Assembly (NCBI GenBank): GCA_030762935.1
Contig: CM060900.1
Coordinates: 108,776,620-108,840,619 of the forward strand
DNA from: Hymenopus coronatus
Lineage: Eukaryota > Arthropoda > Insecta > Mantodea > Hymenopodidae
Reading direction: 5' to 3'
DNA length: 64,000 bases
In this document: positions 10,928 through 22,686 of the stretch, piece after piece
Layout: every line of letters begins with the position of its first letter
Position numbering within the stretch: position 1 is the first letter of the stretch
The notes under the pieces: generated by a model
Told to the model about the DNA's origin: nothing
Database searches by the model: none
The model's input: only the letters and a program-made list of their open reading frames with translations
Translations under genes and position numbers: made by a program

Positions 10928-11185
10928 TAAATAGAAAATAAATTGATAATAGCTAAAGTTAAATATAAAATTCAATGTGTATAAAGCTAATCGCGGCAAC
11001 AGTCAGAGATAGGTGGATTTAGAAAACTATTTCAAAAATATGATACGAAAAAAGGAATAAATATTCTCAGTTGAAAGGTTACATTGGATAAGCATTTAAA
11101 AATCGTGCCTACTACTCAGTTGTCGTCCGCCAGGACCTCTGCAACACTGACCGGCAGTTGCAGAGATTCTCGTTGTCCATGAGTT
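10928..11185. other. Unannotated spacer next to hAT relic
   Basis: Includes 'tcgtccgccaggacctctgc', which may belong to the 3' flank of the hAT element. No terminal inverted repeat found. Confidence 0.35.
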
Positions 11186-11186
11186 C

Positions 11187-12163
11187 TCAGATATAATTTA
11201 CTGTAATAACAGTAACTTGCATAACGTCACCTAATTTAACCGACTTGGTATAGAGTAGTTCTTGGCGTGATATATAGCGGATTTCATACAATACTTCTTC
11301 ATTTGGCCCTAGTATCTTACACATAACAGCTATAAGCCCTTTTTGCTCCTCTCTCATTGCTGAGGCCCCATACATTGTGATAGAAATTAATGTGTCACAA
11401 TTTAATCCAACTGCGTCAAAGGATTCCTCAATATCTGTGAGTATGTCTGCACCAATAGTCGTGTCTTGTATCAGCTCAAGGTCCAAAATGTTTTCTGTTA
11501 CCCACAGAGTGATATAATCTCACCTATTATTAACTGGGCAGTATATGCAATGTCAGTTGCATCATTGAATGCAATACAAAAAGCAACAAATTCTTTACAT
11601 GTTTTAATCGATTGTCTATTAGCGTCATCAGCCATAGTACTAACACACCGCGTCATCGTTCTTCTGGAAAGGCGGACTGTTTCAAACTTGCTTATCCTCG
11701 TAGGGCTCACAAGTTCTGCAATGCCCATATTGCAGTCTTTTATGAATTCTCCTTCAGAGAAAGGCTTTCCGCATCTTGCGATTTTCAACCAACGTTTTAG
11801 CTTGCCTGTAAAAGCAGCGTTATAGTTATTTTCAAGCTGAATGAATGAAAAATGCATTAAAATTGTAACCGCAATAAAATTAAATTGGATATTATATATA
11901 CCACCTTTCTTTAACATAATTGTTATACCTGTAGCTGTATTATTCCCCTACTGGATCATGTTGTTTGATAAGATCCTCTAGCTTTGCTTTTCGTACTTCC
12001 TCATTAAAAGCATTACACTGGTCTTTGTGGAAAGTCTATAATGCCGTTCAATAGGGGAATTGTGCTTGCTGGTGATTATCCGACTGCACAGGAAGCACTT
12101 GGAATTAGTACCGCTTTCCAAATCCTCAATCTTTTGATTTTTTAATGTATTAGACATTGTCAA
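11187..12163 (-). pseudogene. hAT transposase relic (ZBED/GTF2IRD2-like)
   Basis: Read from 12163 down, the fragments are in family order. First is a BED-type zinc finger segment with CFLC and a later H...RHY (SGTNSKCFLCSRIITSKHN). Next, in another frame, is a FNEEVRKAKLEDL segment (about 11950-12010). The N-terminal RNase H-like block carries GKPFSEGEFIKDC, SRRTMTRCVSTMADD and a degraded 'LDESTDV' (read FNDATDIAYTAQLI) at 11500-11800. The last block has TTIGADILTDIEESFDAVG and ITMYGASAM (11190-11480). This order and these motifs match the ZBED5/GTF2IRD2 branch of hAT transposases. Frameshifts and stops separate the pieces, and the D of the catalytic 'DES' position reads N/A. It is dead. Its terminal repeats were not found. 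Confidence 0.75.
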
Positions 12164-12274
12164 ATACTGCTAACACCATTAGTGAATAAATGCAGTGCAA
12201 TTGTTCTGTGACGTTCAAAAACAGTTCGGTAAACATGAGTTACCAGTCTTTTCTATCTATATACACGAGGTTGT

Positions 12275-12480
12275 TCCAGCTTGGCTACGCGCTAAATTCT
12301 GTCTGGACGACGGAGTTGGTTTGGCTAAGGTCGTGGGTTCAAACCCAACCCAAAGCAATGGTTTATAAGTGAGTTTAAAAGTGATAGCCGCATGCTAGTA
12401 CATTTACAGGTTTATAAACGAACTCCTGCGGGACGAATTTCCGGCGCTGATATCCTGACAATTGACAGCGTTGTTAACAA
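12275..12480 (+). repeat. SINE-B copy with conserved tail
   Basis: B box 'gggttcaaacccaaccc', then 'aagcaatggtttataagtg', then the tail 'gaactcctgcgggacgaatt' with 'tccggcgctgatatcctgac'. The head is shared with 17505-17600 and the tail with 51168-51280. The tail motif is one I associate with tRNA SINEs of cockroach/stick-insect-type genomes; that link is from memory. Confidence 0.7.
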
Positions 12481-13762
12481 ACATTACGCAAAGAGCAGAG
12501 AGTTCCTCAGGAGGCGTATGCCTCCAATATGCAGTGTAACTCAGTATTCTGGGAAATTTGCCAGGGCAGAATGCAGTGAGAGCAAGCACAGTACTTGAAT
12601 TATGACCTTCCCTCAGTGAGATATTGCCTATCAGGTTCCCCCTCCAGCCTGGCTCAAGGGTTTATTTTTGAGCACGCACAAGTACTCAGACTCAGACGAG
12701 TAGAACTGGAACAGCCTGATGTAAACACCATTTGAAATGTAAACAAAACAAAATACTGCTTTGTCATGCTCTCCTGCTCCTTACATTGTTAACAGGTGCT
12801 ACCGACTTTGCACGGTGTAATATTGTGCTGCACTTGATTTATTTCGCACACTGCAGGTTTTGCCACCTTTGCCTAAGGGTCTTCATACAAAAGTCTGGTG
12901 TACAAGAAGCTCAACAGACATTATGTGTGAGGAAGCGATACACCAGCATATGATTTGTAGCTGGAAAGCATTAACCAAATGTATTTTTAATCGACCTTCA
13001 GTGCTAAATATAATTTAAATGTGAAACGTATTGGGAATGTTACGTAGAAAAACTGTTTAATGTTGCTTCCGAATCTTGCATTAACAAAATGCTTACTGCC
13101 TGTCTTAGAAAAAATAAATAAAGAAATAAAAACATGCAAATAGTTTTAAATGATAACTGTGAATCCCAAAGAAACGGCATTGTTTCGTGTAACGATAAAA
13201 TAGTAGCTACATAGCACAACAAAGTGTACGATAAATGTTCAGCTACAAAATATTATTGTTTTACGACTGGAAAATCGACCATTTTAGTATTAGCGCATCG
13301 CTTTAATAATGAATACGATGACTTTTTTATTTTATATGTACTTACTGCATGAGAAAACACAGTGCTGACCTAAACACGCTAGATTGCTTTCATTGAAATA
13401 CCTGTATGCATAATAGATTCAGCAATAGTTACAAACCAACGTGGAAGTGTAAAATGTTTCCAGGAGGGACAGTACTTCTTCTTTCGCTATTTAACCTCGT
13501 CATGTGGAGGGCTTACACCCTTACCAAGACTTATAATTCAGAGGCTCACATCAGATGCTGTTGAGGAGCAACAGACAGAATAGTCAGGATGGGTGTGATG
13601 AGTGTGAGAAAGATAGTATCACATTTCGAGGGAAATTTGAGAACTCGAAGAAAACCATCCCAGACGCCGCTTTGTCCATCATAAATAATGTTTACAGTTT
13701 ACACTCGATTAAGAGAAGGTTATAATTTAATACACAATATAAATGACCAGTTGATATTTGTA
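12481..13762. other. Unannotated spacer
   Basis: Contains an imperfect palindrome 'ggaggcgtatgcctcc' at about 12511-12526. No transposon or exon recognised; open frames are short and low-complexity. Confidence 0.4.
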
Positions 13763-14440
13763 TACTACTGTGTCAAGAAAGTTCCGGGAATTTGCCAATA
13801 AAACACAAAAAATGAATTATTCATCCAATTTTATTTTATCGCCTTCAAAGTAGGCCCCTTCTGAATTTATACATTTATGTCAACGAATAATCTAATCATC
13901 AAAACATTTTTTGTAGGCACTTTTAGGAATCGATGTCAATTGTCGCCGCGAATTTTCCATCAAGTCTTCTATCGACTGAAAACGGGTGCCTCTAAGTGAT
14001 AACTTGAGTTTTGGAAAGAGAAAAAAATAAGCAGGAGCCAGATCAGGTGAATGCGGAGGTTGTTCGATAAATTTGTTGAGCTTTTGGCCAGAAATTCGAT
14101 CACAATAATAGCCTTGTGAGCTGGTGCGTTATTGTGGTGCAGAAGCCATGAGTTGTCGTTCCACAAATCTGGCCTTGTTCGCCGTATTTGTTCTCTCAAC
14201 GCCGCATAACGCTCAGATAATAGTCTTTATTTACCATCTGACCTTCTGGCAAGAACTCTGTGTGCACGACACCGCGATAATCGAAAAAAAACTGTCAACA
14301 TGTCCTTCAGTTTTGATCGAGTTTGACGTGCCCTTTTAGGTTTCGGTTCAGTTGGAAGGCGCCATTCGGAAGCTTATTGACTGGTTTGAGTGTCAAACTC
14401 GTAAATCCACGCTTGATATTGACATTTCGTTGATGTAGTC
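13763..14440 (-). pseudogene. mariner transposase relic, 5'-truncated
   Basis: On the minus strand the C-terminal catalytic half of a mariner transposase is readable. It has WIYEFDTQT (the first catalytic Asp region), WRLPTEPKPKR, HHNNAPAHKA (14120-14150; the family has HHDNAPAH, so the second catalytic Asp is Asn), HSPDLAPAYFFLFPKLK in another frame, then LKLSLRGTRF and GAYFEGDKI. It ends in a terminal-repeat-like sequence with 'tcaagaaagttccggg' reversed at 13765-13790, next to TA. There are at least one frameshift and several in-frame stops. The N-terminal half is missing. The last 62 bp (14379-14440) recur at 18641-18702 as the start of the second duplication unit. Confidence 0.85.
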
Positions 14441-15963
14441 TGATTATTCCTTTAAGTGTCTATTTATTGATGAGGCGAATAAAATATTTATGTAGTATAA
14501 TTAAGTACTTTAGATTTCCAATATACTATTCTATCATGTCCAAATATGTCTTAAAGTGGTAAATGATACTGATTATGCACATTTCAATAGTTATCATTAT
14601 TAATATTGCCTATTTTGAACTATAGCTACCTATTGCGCCAAGGGGCGAAATTCAGTAGCGGACAATGTGAATTGTAAAGTCAGCTCCCTCACATTATTGT
14701 TAATTTTTATCTTTTTCGCCTTCTGCGTATGTGAGCTTTTTATTATAATTCATGTTACAAAGCACAAAACATGGAGTAGAAATCTGAGGTGATGTTCTTT
14801 GCTTTAAATATGCTTTTGTGGTACCAGGAAAAAATGTTAGCATGTGTGATAGAAAGAAGTACGACCAAGTCTTCGAGGATGGTTATAAAACGGAATTTTT
14901 ATTCATTTTATATGTAAGTTTTGCACGTTTAATGCACTGAATGTTTTGCACATTCAAATCATGGTAGTGCAAAATGTATTACACTTTACTTTATAAGGGG
15001 AAGTTTTACGGATTTCTGTTACACGAAGCTGCCACGTATGGCAATGTTCGTTAGTTTTTCAGAAGGTGCTCTTATTTTAGAATAACTGTTTTACGCTTAT
15101 CTGAATGCAAAGAAATTTAGAATAGGGTGTAGCAGGATTTGCGGATGGCGGGTGTATGTTGAAGTTCCACACTGTAGCTAGATCTTCGGTTGGCAGTCCT
15201 CTGCTTATCCTGTACCAGTACTGCTAACATCGTTGCTAAAACAGTTAAGTTGGTAATTTACTTTGATTGTGGATTTTTTTGCCCCCATATAATAATATTG
15301 GTGCAACTGCTTAGCAGCCGGCTCACCTATTGGCATTGTTGAGGTTAGCAGAATTTAAGGCGCTACCTTCTCCGGAAGAGTAGCCAAAATATATCACTTA
15401 CAAATGTGTGCATTAATGTTTATTCTATTGTCGTCGCCCGTCGCTGTGACGGTGATACAAATTTTATAGTAAATCTGAACGTGATAAAAACATACATTGC
15501 TTTTAAATACAATTGAAGACAGTTAAATGAGTTATTTGGCAATTACATAATTATTATCTTTTTTAAGTTAAATTCTTAAAAACGAATTTATTTACAATTT
15601 ATTAAACTCATGGGTTGCAGATCAAAGTCTAGCTAACAGCTGGTCCTCATATAAACCATTTTATCAATTATTTCCATTTATTTATGCCTTTTATAGCATT
15701 CCTTTTGTTAGTTAATTTATGCATCGTTTACGTATATATATGCAATGCAGTAGTATAGTACCTACCATAATACATTTTTAAATAAATTCTTTTACATCAC
15801 ATCTTACGTAAGGTAGTGTCTTTGATGACGTCACTTGGCATTCTCTGTTAATATGTTTCTTTCCTATTTTAAGGCTAAAAGCAATAAGTTTACACATATT
15901 TTATTAATTTTTATGTCATTTAAAGCAGTTATTATGGATTATACGTACTTGGCCAAATGCCGT

Positions 15964-16476
15964 GCGAGAGAACCGAGGGTCGGCGGGGAAGTGGCGACGG
16001 GGGAGACGCACCAAATGCTGGAGACTCGCTCTCAAACAAAAAGAAAAAAAAAATGTCTTGCTCATTCGCCCAAGCTCAGCAGCAAGACTCCTGTTGATCT
16101 CTTGTGTGATATTATCACAACGTTCTTGTAATGTAGGAGGGTTTAAACGATTCACTTTGTCTTTCAAAGAACTCCATAAATAGAACCACAATTAGTAAGG
16201 TCGGAGAAATGAGGATGCTACAAATGAACACCTGTAATTCTGTCATGAAACGCCTCTTTTTTTTTTAATTGAATGATTCCACATGTTGTTTCCAACAAGA
16301 TTCCGCAATAAGATTACTCGTATACAACTTAGTGATACTACCATGCAAGAAATCGCAGGATTCCTGCCGCTGAGCCTAGGAATCCCTGCTGTCAACACTT
16401 TCCCGGCAACTATCTGCTCTCTCGCGCAGTGGAGAGAGGACAAAATAGGGGTTGCCTTATAATTTAATGAACCTAT
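15964..16476 (-). mobile_element. Tc1-like non-autonomous element, copy 1
   Basis: Right terminal repeat intact (CCTTATAATTTAA end at about 16465-16477). The left terminal repeat has lost its outer ~50 bp compared with the copy at 20238-20776. The minus strand retains a C-terminal transposase relic with PRSPDLT (other frame), LWSSLKDKVNRLNPPTLQE and RCDNITQEINRSL, typical of the C-terminus of insect Tc1-type DDE transposases. It is a deletion derivative that cannot move itself. Confidence 0.7.
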
Positions 16477-17214
16477 AGTCTAGTATATAAGCTCTCATCA
16501 CTATACCTTCTGTTTATACATCTGCATTCATCGCGGCTATTATAAAACCAATTTCACTGTGACTTAAGCTTGAATTTTTAACAAGAAGACTAATTTGGGT
16601 GCATTCCTCACCACTGAGAACATTTGTATACCTCTTGTCTGATATGCACCCAAACATAGGAAATAAAAGGCAAAGTGAACGCAAAAATGCTTAAAATATG
16701 ATAACTAGCTAGGTATTTCCTCAAGTGCTATTCCATTGGTTAACGCCTCTTCTCTCATTCTACCGTTCAAAGTGCTTCGGATGCACTCTCCTCCATTAAT
16801 TCGGCACAGTCTTCAGAACTGAAATAAGAGTCCACAAAATGGCTTTTCATTGTTTGGTGCTTTTCTCGTTTCTGAGACTAGAGTTGTTCAGCAGAATTAA
16901 TGTCCCTTTCTGTCTAGGTGACAAGAAATGGACGTAAATGGGCTCGAGGTTCTGTTGCCGCATATACCTGAGCAGGGCTTACCCAGAATGTGAAAGGCAA
17001 GTGGTTTAGGGGGGAGGGAGGTACGTTTACCTGAACAGCACTCCAACATAGGCTTTTGTAACGACTAAATGAAACTCAAGGCGAGGAAATAAGTAGCAAA
17101 TGATCATATAAAAGACGAAAGCAGAGGAAAAGAAAAAGGTGTTAGTAATGTTACCGTTCTTAAGCGGCACAGAAACGGTTTTTTTTTTAATAGTTAAAAA
17201 CTTACAATTGTTGA

Positions 17215-17800
17215 TTTAAAACTGCACCATACTTTAAAGTATATATTTGCAATCCTGAATTACTCCAGGGCAGATATAAGACCTGTTTTGAACGCAATTT
17301 TAAAGTGCTGTCTAGTTAAATGGCTCTCTCAATGTCAAACTTTAAGCCATTTTTCTCAAGTTCAATTTTTGTTTGTTTGCTATTTTCCCACATTCTAAAT
17401 CTATTTTCTCCAACAAAACTACGGCTAAAAGTTTGAAACGTTTCCCCAAAGCAGTGCAAAATGTATGTAATAAAAGTTCTGATCGGATCTTTTTTTTTTT
17501 TCTGTCTGGGTAGCTCAGTTGCTTAGGCGCTGGCCTTCCGAACTCAAGGTCGCGGATTCAAACCCGGCCCAAGCCGATGGTTTTTAAGTGTGCAAAATAA
17601 TTTTTGATTGGGTTTCTGGTGTTAGATTAATTTTAAAAAAATTAAACAGTGTAAGCATGCGTTCTTTTATTTGATTTTGTTGTTGTTTTTTCTTTTAAAA
17701 TTTTTCCACTTTGTGATATAACATACTTTTTCTCACAGTCGGTCCATTATAGAAAATTTTCAACTGGACAATTTTTGACAAGTCTATTAAGAATATAATT
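17215..17800 (+). repeat. R3 repeat, unit-1 copy
   Basis: Blocks shared with 53720-54220: 'caccatactttaaagtat', 'cgtttccccaaagcagtg', 'atgtaataaaa' and 'ctttgtgatataacata', then 'tccattatagaaaatttt'. The SINE-B at 17505-17600 splits it. Class unknown. Confidence 0.6.
17505..17600 (+). repeat. SINE-B head, unit-1 copy
   Basis: A strong tRNA-like head: A box 'tagctcagttgcttaggcg', B box 'cggattcaaacccggcc', then 'aagccgatggtttttaagtg'. A T-run precedes it. The conserved tail seen at 12400-12480 is lost. The acceptor arms do not pair well, so it is a SINE and not a functional tRNA. Confidence 0.75.
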
Positions 17801-18357
17801 TAAAAAATGGTGCTTATAGCTGAATATCTGTAGGAGATTTGATTTTTATTTTAGTCAATTAAATCGAATAAATTCATGAATATATCTGGGATGAAAGCAT
17901 GTGTGTAAATGAAATTTGGCATGACGCTTCTTGTGTTACTTTAATATTTTAGAAAATCACTTATGTTTTTCCCATAAATTACTTTAAATGGCTAAAATTT
18001 TAGGAATATAACACTCAACTTTTCATTTCTAAATGAACAAAATGTTATCATTTGTAACTTTATTTTAGCAGTTTCCATTTAAAAGCAATTGATTTTGTAC
18101 TAAAATATAATATGCTTATATAATGTCTAATATTGTAATAACTTAATGATGTTTTCAAAGGAAAATTGTTAAATAGCGTTAAATGTGAGAAAGTAAAAAT
18201 GAATTTTCTAATGGAACTGTAACTGCTTTTTTATTATTACTGTAATTACATATTACTTAAATATAAGAGAGCATTACATGAAATAACAGCATAAGTAATA
18301 AACATAATAGGCTTGTTTGAATCTACACAGGTACTGATAGATATTGTTCTGTCAAAG

Positions 18358-18640
18358 TGAAAAAAATCTGATGTATTGCACTCACATGTCTTTCTCTACC
18401 TGCTCTCCAAACGAACTTCTGAAGAAAGTGCAAGAGAGGGTGAGTGCAACAACAAAAGAATCTGAGAGAACAAAACGTAAAATAATTAAAGAAGGGGAAA
18501 ATTGTGAGGAGCTAAGGACCTCGTTTGGAACACCCGGAAAGGTACATCATGTACCAAAATGGATATCACACATTGATGACTTTGAAAGGTGTGAATTCGG
18601 CAAAGAATTTACAAGTTTCATGTTTAGGAGAAAACCGTTC
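18358..18640 (+). pseudogene. Tc1-like DDE transposase N-terminus, unit 1
   Basis: It begins with an R1-like right terminus (aaaaaaatctgatgtattgc, then 'tgtctttctcta'). It then encodes LLKKVQERVSATTKESERT, RKIIKEGEN, TSFGTPGKV and HIDDFERCEF, in the order seen in the N-terminal region of an insect DDE transposase family (helix-turn-helix 'SERT' then 'FSTPGK' then 'DDFD'). It is cut after FMFRRKP by the duplication junction. Unit 2 carries more of the same reading frame. Confidence 0.6.
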
Positions 18641-20237
18641 GACTGGTTTGAGTGTCAAACTCGTAAATCCACGCTTGATATTGACATTTCGTTGATGTAG
18701 TCTGATTATTCCTTTAAGTGTCTATTTATTGATGAGGCGAATAAAATATTTATGTAGTATAATTAAGTACTTTAGATTTCCAATATACTATTCTATCATG
18801 TCCAAATATGTCTTAAAGTGGTAAATGATACTGATTATGCACACTTCAATAGTTATCATTATTAATATTGCCTATGTTGAACTATAGCTACCTATTGCGC
18901 CAAGGGGCGAAATTCAGTAGCGGACGATGTGAATTGTAAAGTCAGCTCCCTCACATTATTGTTATTTTTTATCTTTTTCGCCTTCTGCGTATGTGAGCTT
19001 TTTATTATAATTCATGTTACAAAGCACAAAACATGGAGTAGAAATCTGAGGTGATGTTCTTTGCTTTAAATATGCTTTTGTGGTACCAGGAAAAAATGTT
19101 AGCATGTGTGATAGAAAGAAGTACGACCAAGTCTTCGAGGATGGTTATAAAGCGGAATTTTTATTCATTTTATATGTAAGTTTTGCACGTTTAATGCACT
19201 GAATGTTTTGCACATTCAAATCATGGTAGTGCAAAATGTATTACACTTTACTTTATAAGGGGAAGTTTTACGGATTTCTGTTACACGAAGCTGCCACGTA
19301 TGGCAATGTTCGTTAGTTTTTCAGAAGGTGCTCTTATTTTAGAATAACTGTTTTACGCTTATCTGAATGCAAAGAAATTTAGAATAGGGTGTAGCAGGAT
19401 TTGCGGATGGCGGGTGTATGTTGAAGTTCCACACTGTAGCTAGATCTTCGGTTGGCAATCCTCTGCTTATCCTGTACCAGTACTGCTAACATCGTTGCTA
19501 AAACAGTTAAGTTGGTAATTTACTTTGATTGTGGATTTTTTTGCCGCCATATAATAATATTGGTGCAACTGCTTAGCAGCCGGCTCACCTATTGGCATTG
19601 TTGAGGTTAGCAGAATTTAAGGCGCTACCTTCTCCGGAAGAGTAGCCAAAATATATCACTTACAAATGTGTGCATTAATGTTTATTCTATTGTCGTCGCC
19701 CGTCGCTGTGACGGTGATACAAATTTTATAGTAAATCTGAACGTGATAAAAACATACATTGCTTTTAAATACAATTGAAGACAGTTAAATGAGTTATTTG
19801 GCAATTACATAATTATTATCTTTTTTAAGTTAAATTCTTAAAAACGAATTTATTTACAATTTATTAAACTCATGGGTTGCAGATCAAAGTCTAGCTAACA
19901 GCTGGTCCTCATATAAACCATTTTATCAATTATTTCCATTTATTTATGCCTTTTATAGCATTCCTTTTGTTAGTTAATTTATGCATCGTTTACGTATATA
20001 TATGCAATGCAGTAGTATAGTACCTACCATAATACATTTTTAAATAAATTCTTTTACATCACATCTTACGTAAGGTAGTGTCTTTGATGACGTCACTTGG
20101 CATTCTCTTTTAATATGTTTCTTTCCTATTTTAAGGCTAAAAGCAATAAGTTTACACATATTTTATTAATTTTTATGTCATTTAAAGCAGTTATTATGGA
20201 TTATACGTACTTGGCCAAATGCCGTGTGAGGGGTAGT

Positions 20238-20776
20238 TAAATTATAAGGTAACCTCTCCTGTGATCTCTTCACTGCGCGAGAGAACCGATGGTCGGCGGG
20301 AAGTGGTGACGGGGGAGACGCACCAAATGCTGGAGACCTGCTCTCAAACAAAAAGAAAAAAAAATGTCTTGCTCATTCGCCCAAGCTCAGCAGCAAGACT
20401 CCTGTTGATCTCTTGTGTGATATTATCACAACGTTCTTGTAATGTAGGAGGGTTAAAACGATTCACGTTGTCTTTCAAAGAACTCCATAAATAGAACCAC
20501 AATTAGTAAGGTCGGAGAAATGAGGATGCTACAAATGAACACCTGTAATTCTGTCATGAAACGCCTCTTTTTTTTTAATTGAATGATTCCACATGTTGTT
20601 TCCAACAAGATTCCGCAATAAGATTACTCGTATACAACTTAGTGATACTACCATGCAAGAAATCGCAGGATTCCTGCCGCTGAGCCTAGGAATCCCTGCT
20701 GTCAACACTTTCCCGGCAACTATCTGCTCTCTCGCGCAGTGGAGAGAGGACAAAATAGGGGTTACCTTATAATTTA
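20238..20776 (-). mobile_element. Tc1-like non-autonomous element, copy 2, complete
   Basis: About 539 bp between TA dinucleotides. Both terminal inverted repeats begin AATTATAAGGTAACC and stay similar through 'cactgcgcgagaga' and a cggGAAGTG/CGGGAAAGTG block, about 80 bp in all. The minus strand holds the same C-terminal transposase relic as copy 1. This copy preserves the outer left terminal repeat. Confidence 0.75.
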
Positions 20777-21539
20777 ATGAACCTATAGTCTAGTATATAA
20801 GCTCTCATCAGTATACCTTCTGTTTATACATCTGCATTCATCGCGGCTATTATAAAACCAATTTCACTGTGACTTAAGCTTGAATTTTTAACAAGAAGGC
20901 TAATTTGGGTGCGTTCCTCACCACTGAGAACATTTGTATACCTCTTGTCTGATATGCACCCAAACATAGGAAATAAAAGGCAAAGTGAACGCAAAAATGC
21001 TTAAAATATGATAACTAGCTAGGTATTTCCTCAAGTGCTATTCCATTGGTTAACGCCTCTTCTCTCATTCTACCGTTCAAAGTGCTTCGGATGCACTCTC
21101 CTCCATTAATTCGGCACAGTCTTCAGAACTGAAATAAGAGTCCACAAAATGGCTTTTCATTGTTTGGTGCTTTTCTCGTTTCTGAGACTAGAGTTGTTCA
21201 GCAGAATTAATGTCCCTTTCTGTCTAGGTGACAAGAAATGGACGTAAATGGGCTTGAGGTTCTGTTGCTGCATATACCTGGGCAGGGCTTACCCAGAATG
21301 TGAAAGGCAAGTGGTTTAGGGGGGAGGGAGGTACGTTTACCTGAACAGCACTCCAACATAGACTTTTGTTCCGACTAAATGAAACTCAAGGCGAGGAAAT
21401 AAGTAGCAAATGATCATATAAAAGAAGAAAGCAGAGGCAAAGAAAAAGGTGTTAGTAATGTTTCCGTTCTCAAGCGGCACAGAAACGGTTTTTTTTTTTT
21501 GTTTTTTTCTTTAATAGTTGAAAACTTACGATTGTTGAT

Positions 21540-22120
21540 TTAAAACTGCACCATACTTTAAAGTATATATTTGCAATCTTGAATTCCTCCAGGGCAGATA
21601 TAAGACATGTTTTGAACGCAATTTTAAAGTGCTGCTTAGTTAAATGGCTCTCTCAATGTCAAACTTTAAGCCATTTTTCTCAAGTTCAGTTTTTGTTTGT
21701 TTGCTATTTTCCCACATTCTAAATCTATTTTCTCCAACAAAACTACGGCTAAAAGTTTGAAACGTTTCCCCAAAGCAGTGCAAAATGTATGTAATAAAAG
21801 TTCTGATCGGATCTTTTTTTTTTTCTGTCTGGGTAGCTCAGTTGCTTAGGCGCTGGCCTTCCGAACTCAAGGTCGCGGATTCAAACCCGGCCCAAGCCGA
21901 TGGTTTTTAAGTGTGCAAAATAATTTTTGATTGGGTTTCTGGTGTTAGATTAATTTTAAAAAAATTAAACAGTGTAAGCATGCGTTCTTTTATTTGATTT
22001 TGTTGTTGTTTTTTCTTTTAAAATTTTTCCACTCTGTGATATAACATACTTTTTCTCACAGTCGGTCCATTATAGAAAATTTTCAACTGGACAATTTTTG
22101 ACAAGTCTATTAAGAATATA
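21540..22120 (+). repeat. R3 repeat, unit-2 copy
   Basis: Duplicate of the unit-1 R3 copy, likewise interrupted by SINE-B at 21830-21925. Confidence 0.6.
21830..21925 (+). repeat. SINE-B head, unit-2 copy
   Basis: Duplicate of 17505-17600 with the same A and B boxes. It arose by segmental duplication and not by a separate insertion. Confidence 0.75.
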
Positions 22121-22686
22121 ATTTAAAAAATGGTGCTTGTAGCTGAATATCTGTAGGAGATTTGATTTTTATTTTAGTCAATTAAATCGAATAAATTCAT
22201 GAATATATCTGGGATGAAAGCATGTGTGTAAATGAAATTTGGCATGACGCTTCTTGTGTTACTTTAATATTTTAGAAAATCACTTATGTTTTTCCCTTAA
22301 ATTACTTTAAATGGCTAAAATTTTAGGAATATAACACTCAACTTTTCATTTCTAAATGAACAAAATGTTATCATTTGTAACTTTATTTTAGCAGTTTCCA
22401 TTTAAAAGCAATTGATTTGTACTAAAATATAATATGCTTATATAATGTCTAATATTGTAATAACTTAATGATGTTTTCAAAGGAAAATTGTTAAATAGCG
22501 TTAAATGTGAGAAAGTAAAAATGAATTTTCTAATGGAACTGTAACTGCTTTTTTATTATTACTCTAATTACATATTACTTAAATATAAGAGAGCATTACA
22601 TGAAATAAAGGCATAAGTAATAAACATAATAGGCTTGTTTGAATCTACACGGGTACTGATAGATATTGTTCTGTCAAAGTGAAAAA

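Larger units (their letters stand above)
14379..18638. repeat. Tandem duplication, unit 1 (4260 bp)
   Basis: Nearly identical to 18641-22959, with scattered substitutions and small indels; the offset is 4262 bp at the start. It opens inside the mariner relic and closes inside a Tc1-like transposase relic. Order within the unit: mariner fragment, about 1.5 kb of unassigned AT-rich DNA, Tc1-like non-autonomous element, unassigned DNA, R3 with a SINE-B inside it, R1 right terminus, transposase N-terminus. Confidence 0.95.

Noticed and set aside
17505..17600. Possible tRNA gene
   Set aside because: A and B boxes are good, but acceptor and anticodon stems do not pair as in a tRNA, and related heads are joined to SINE bodies.
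18358..18640. R1 right terminus at the transposase relic read as a complete R1 insertion
   Set aside because: Only about 40 bp of terminus is present, and the sequence continues into coding relic and not into R1 interior.
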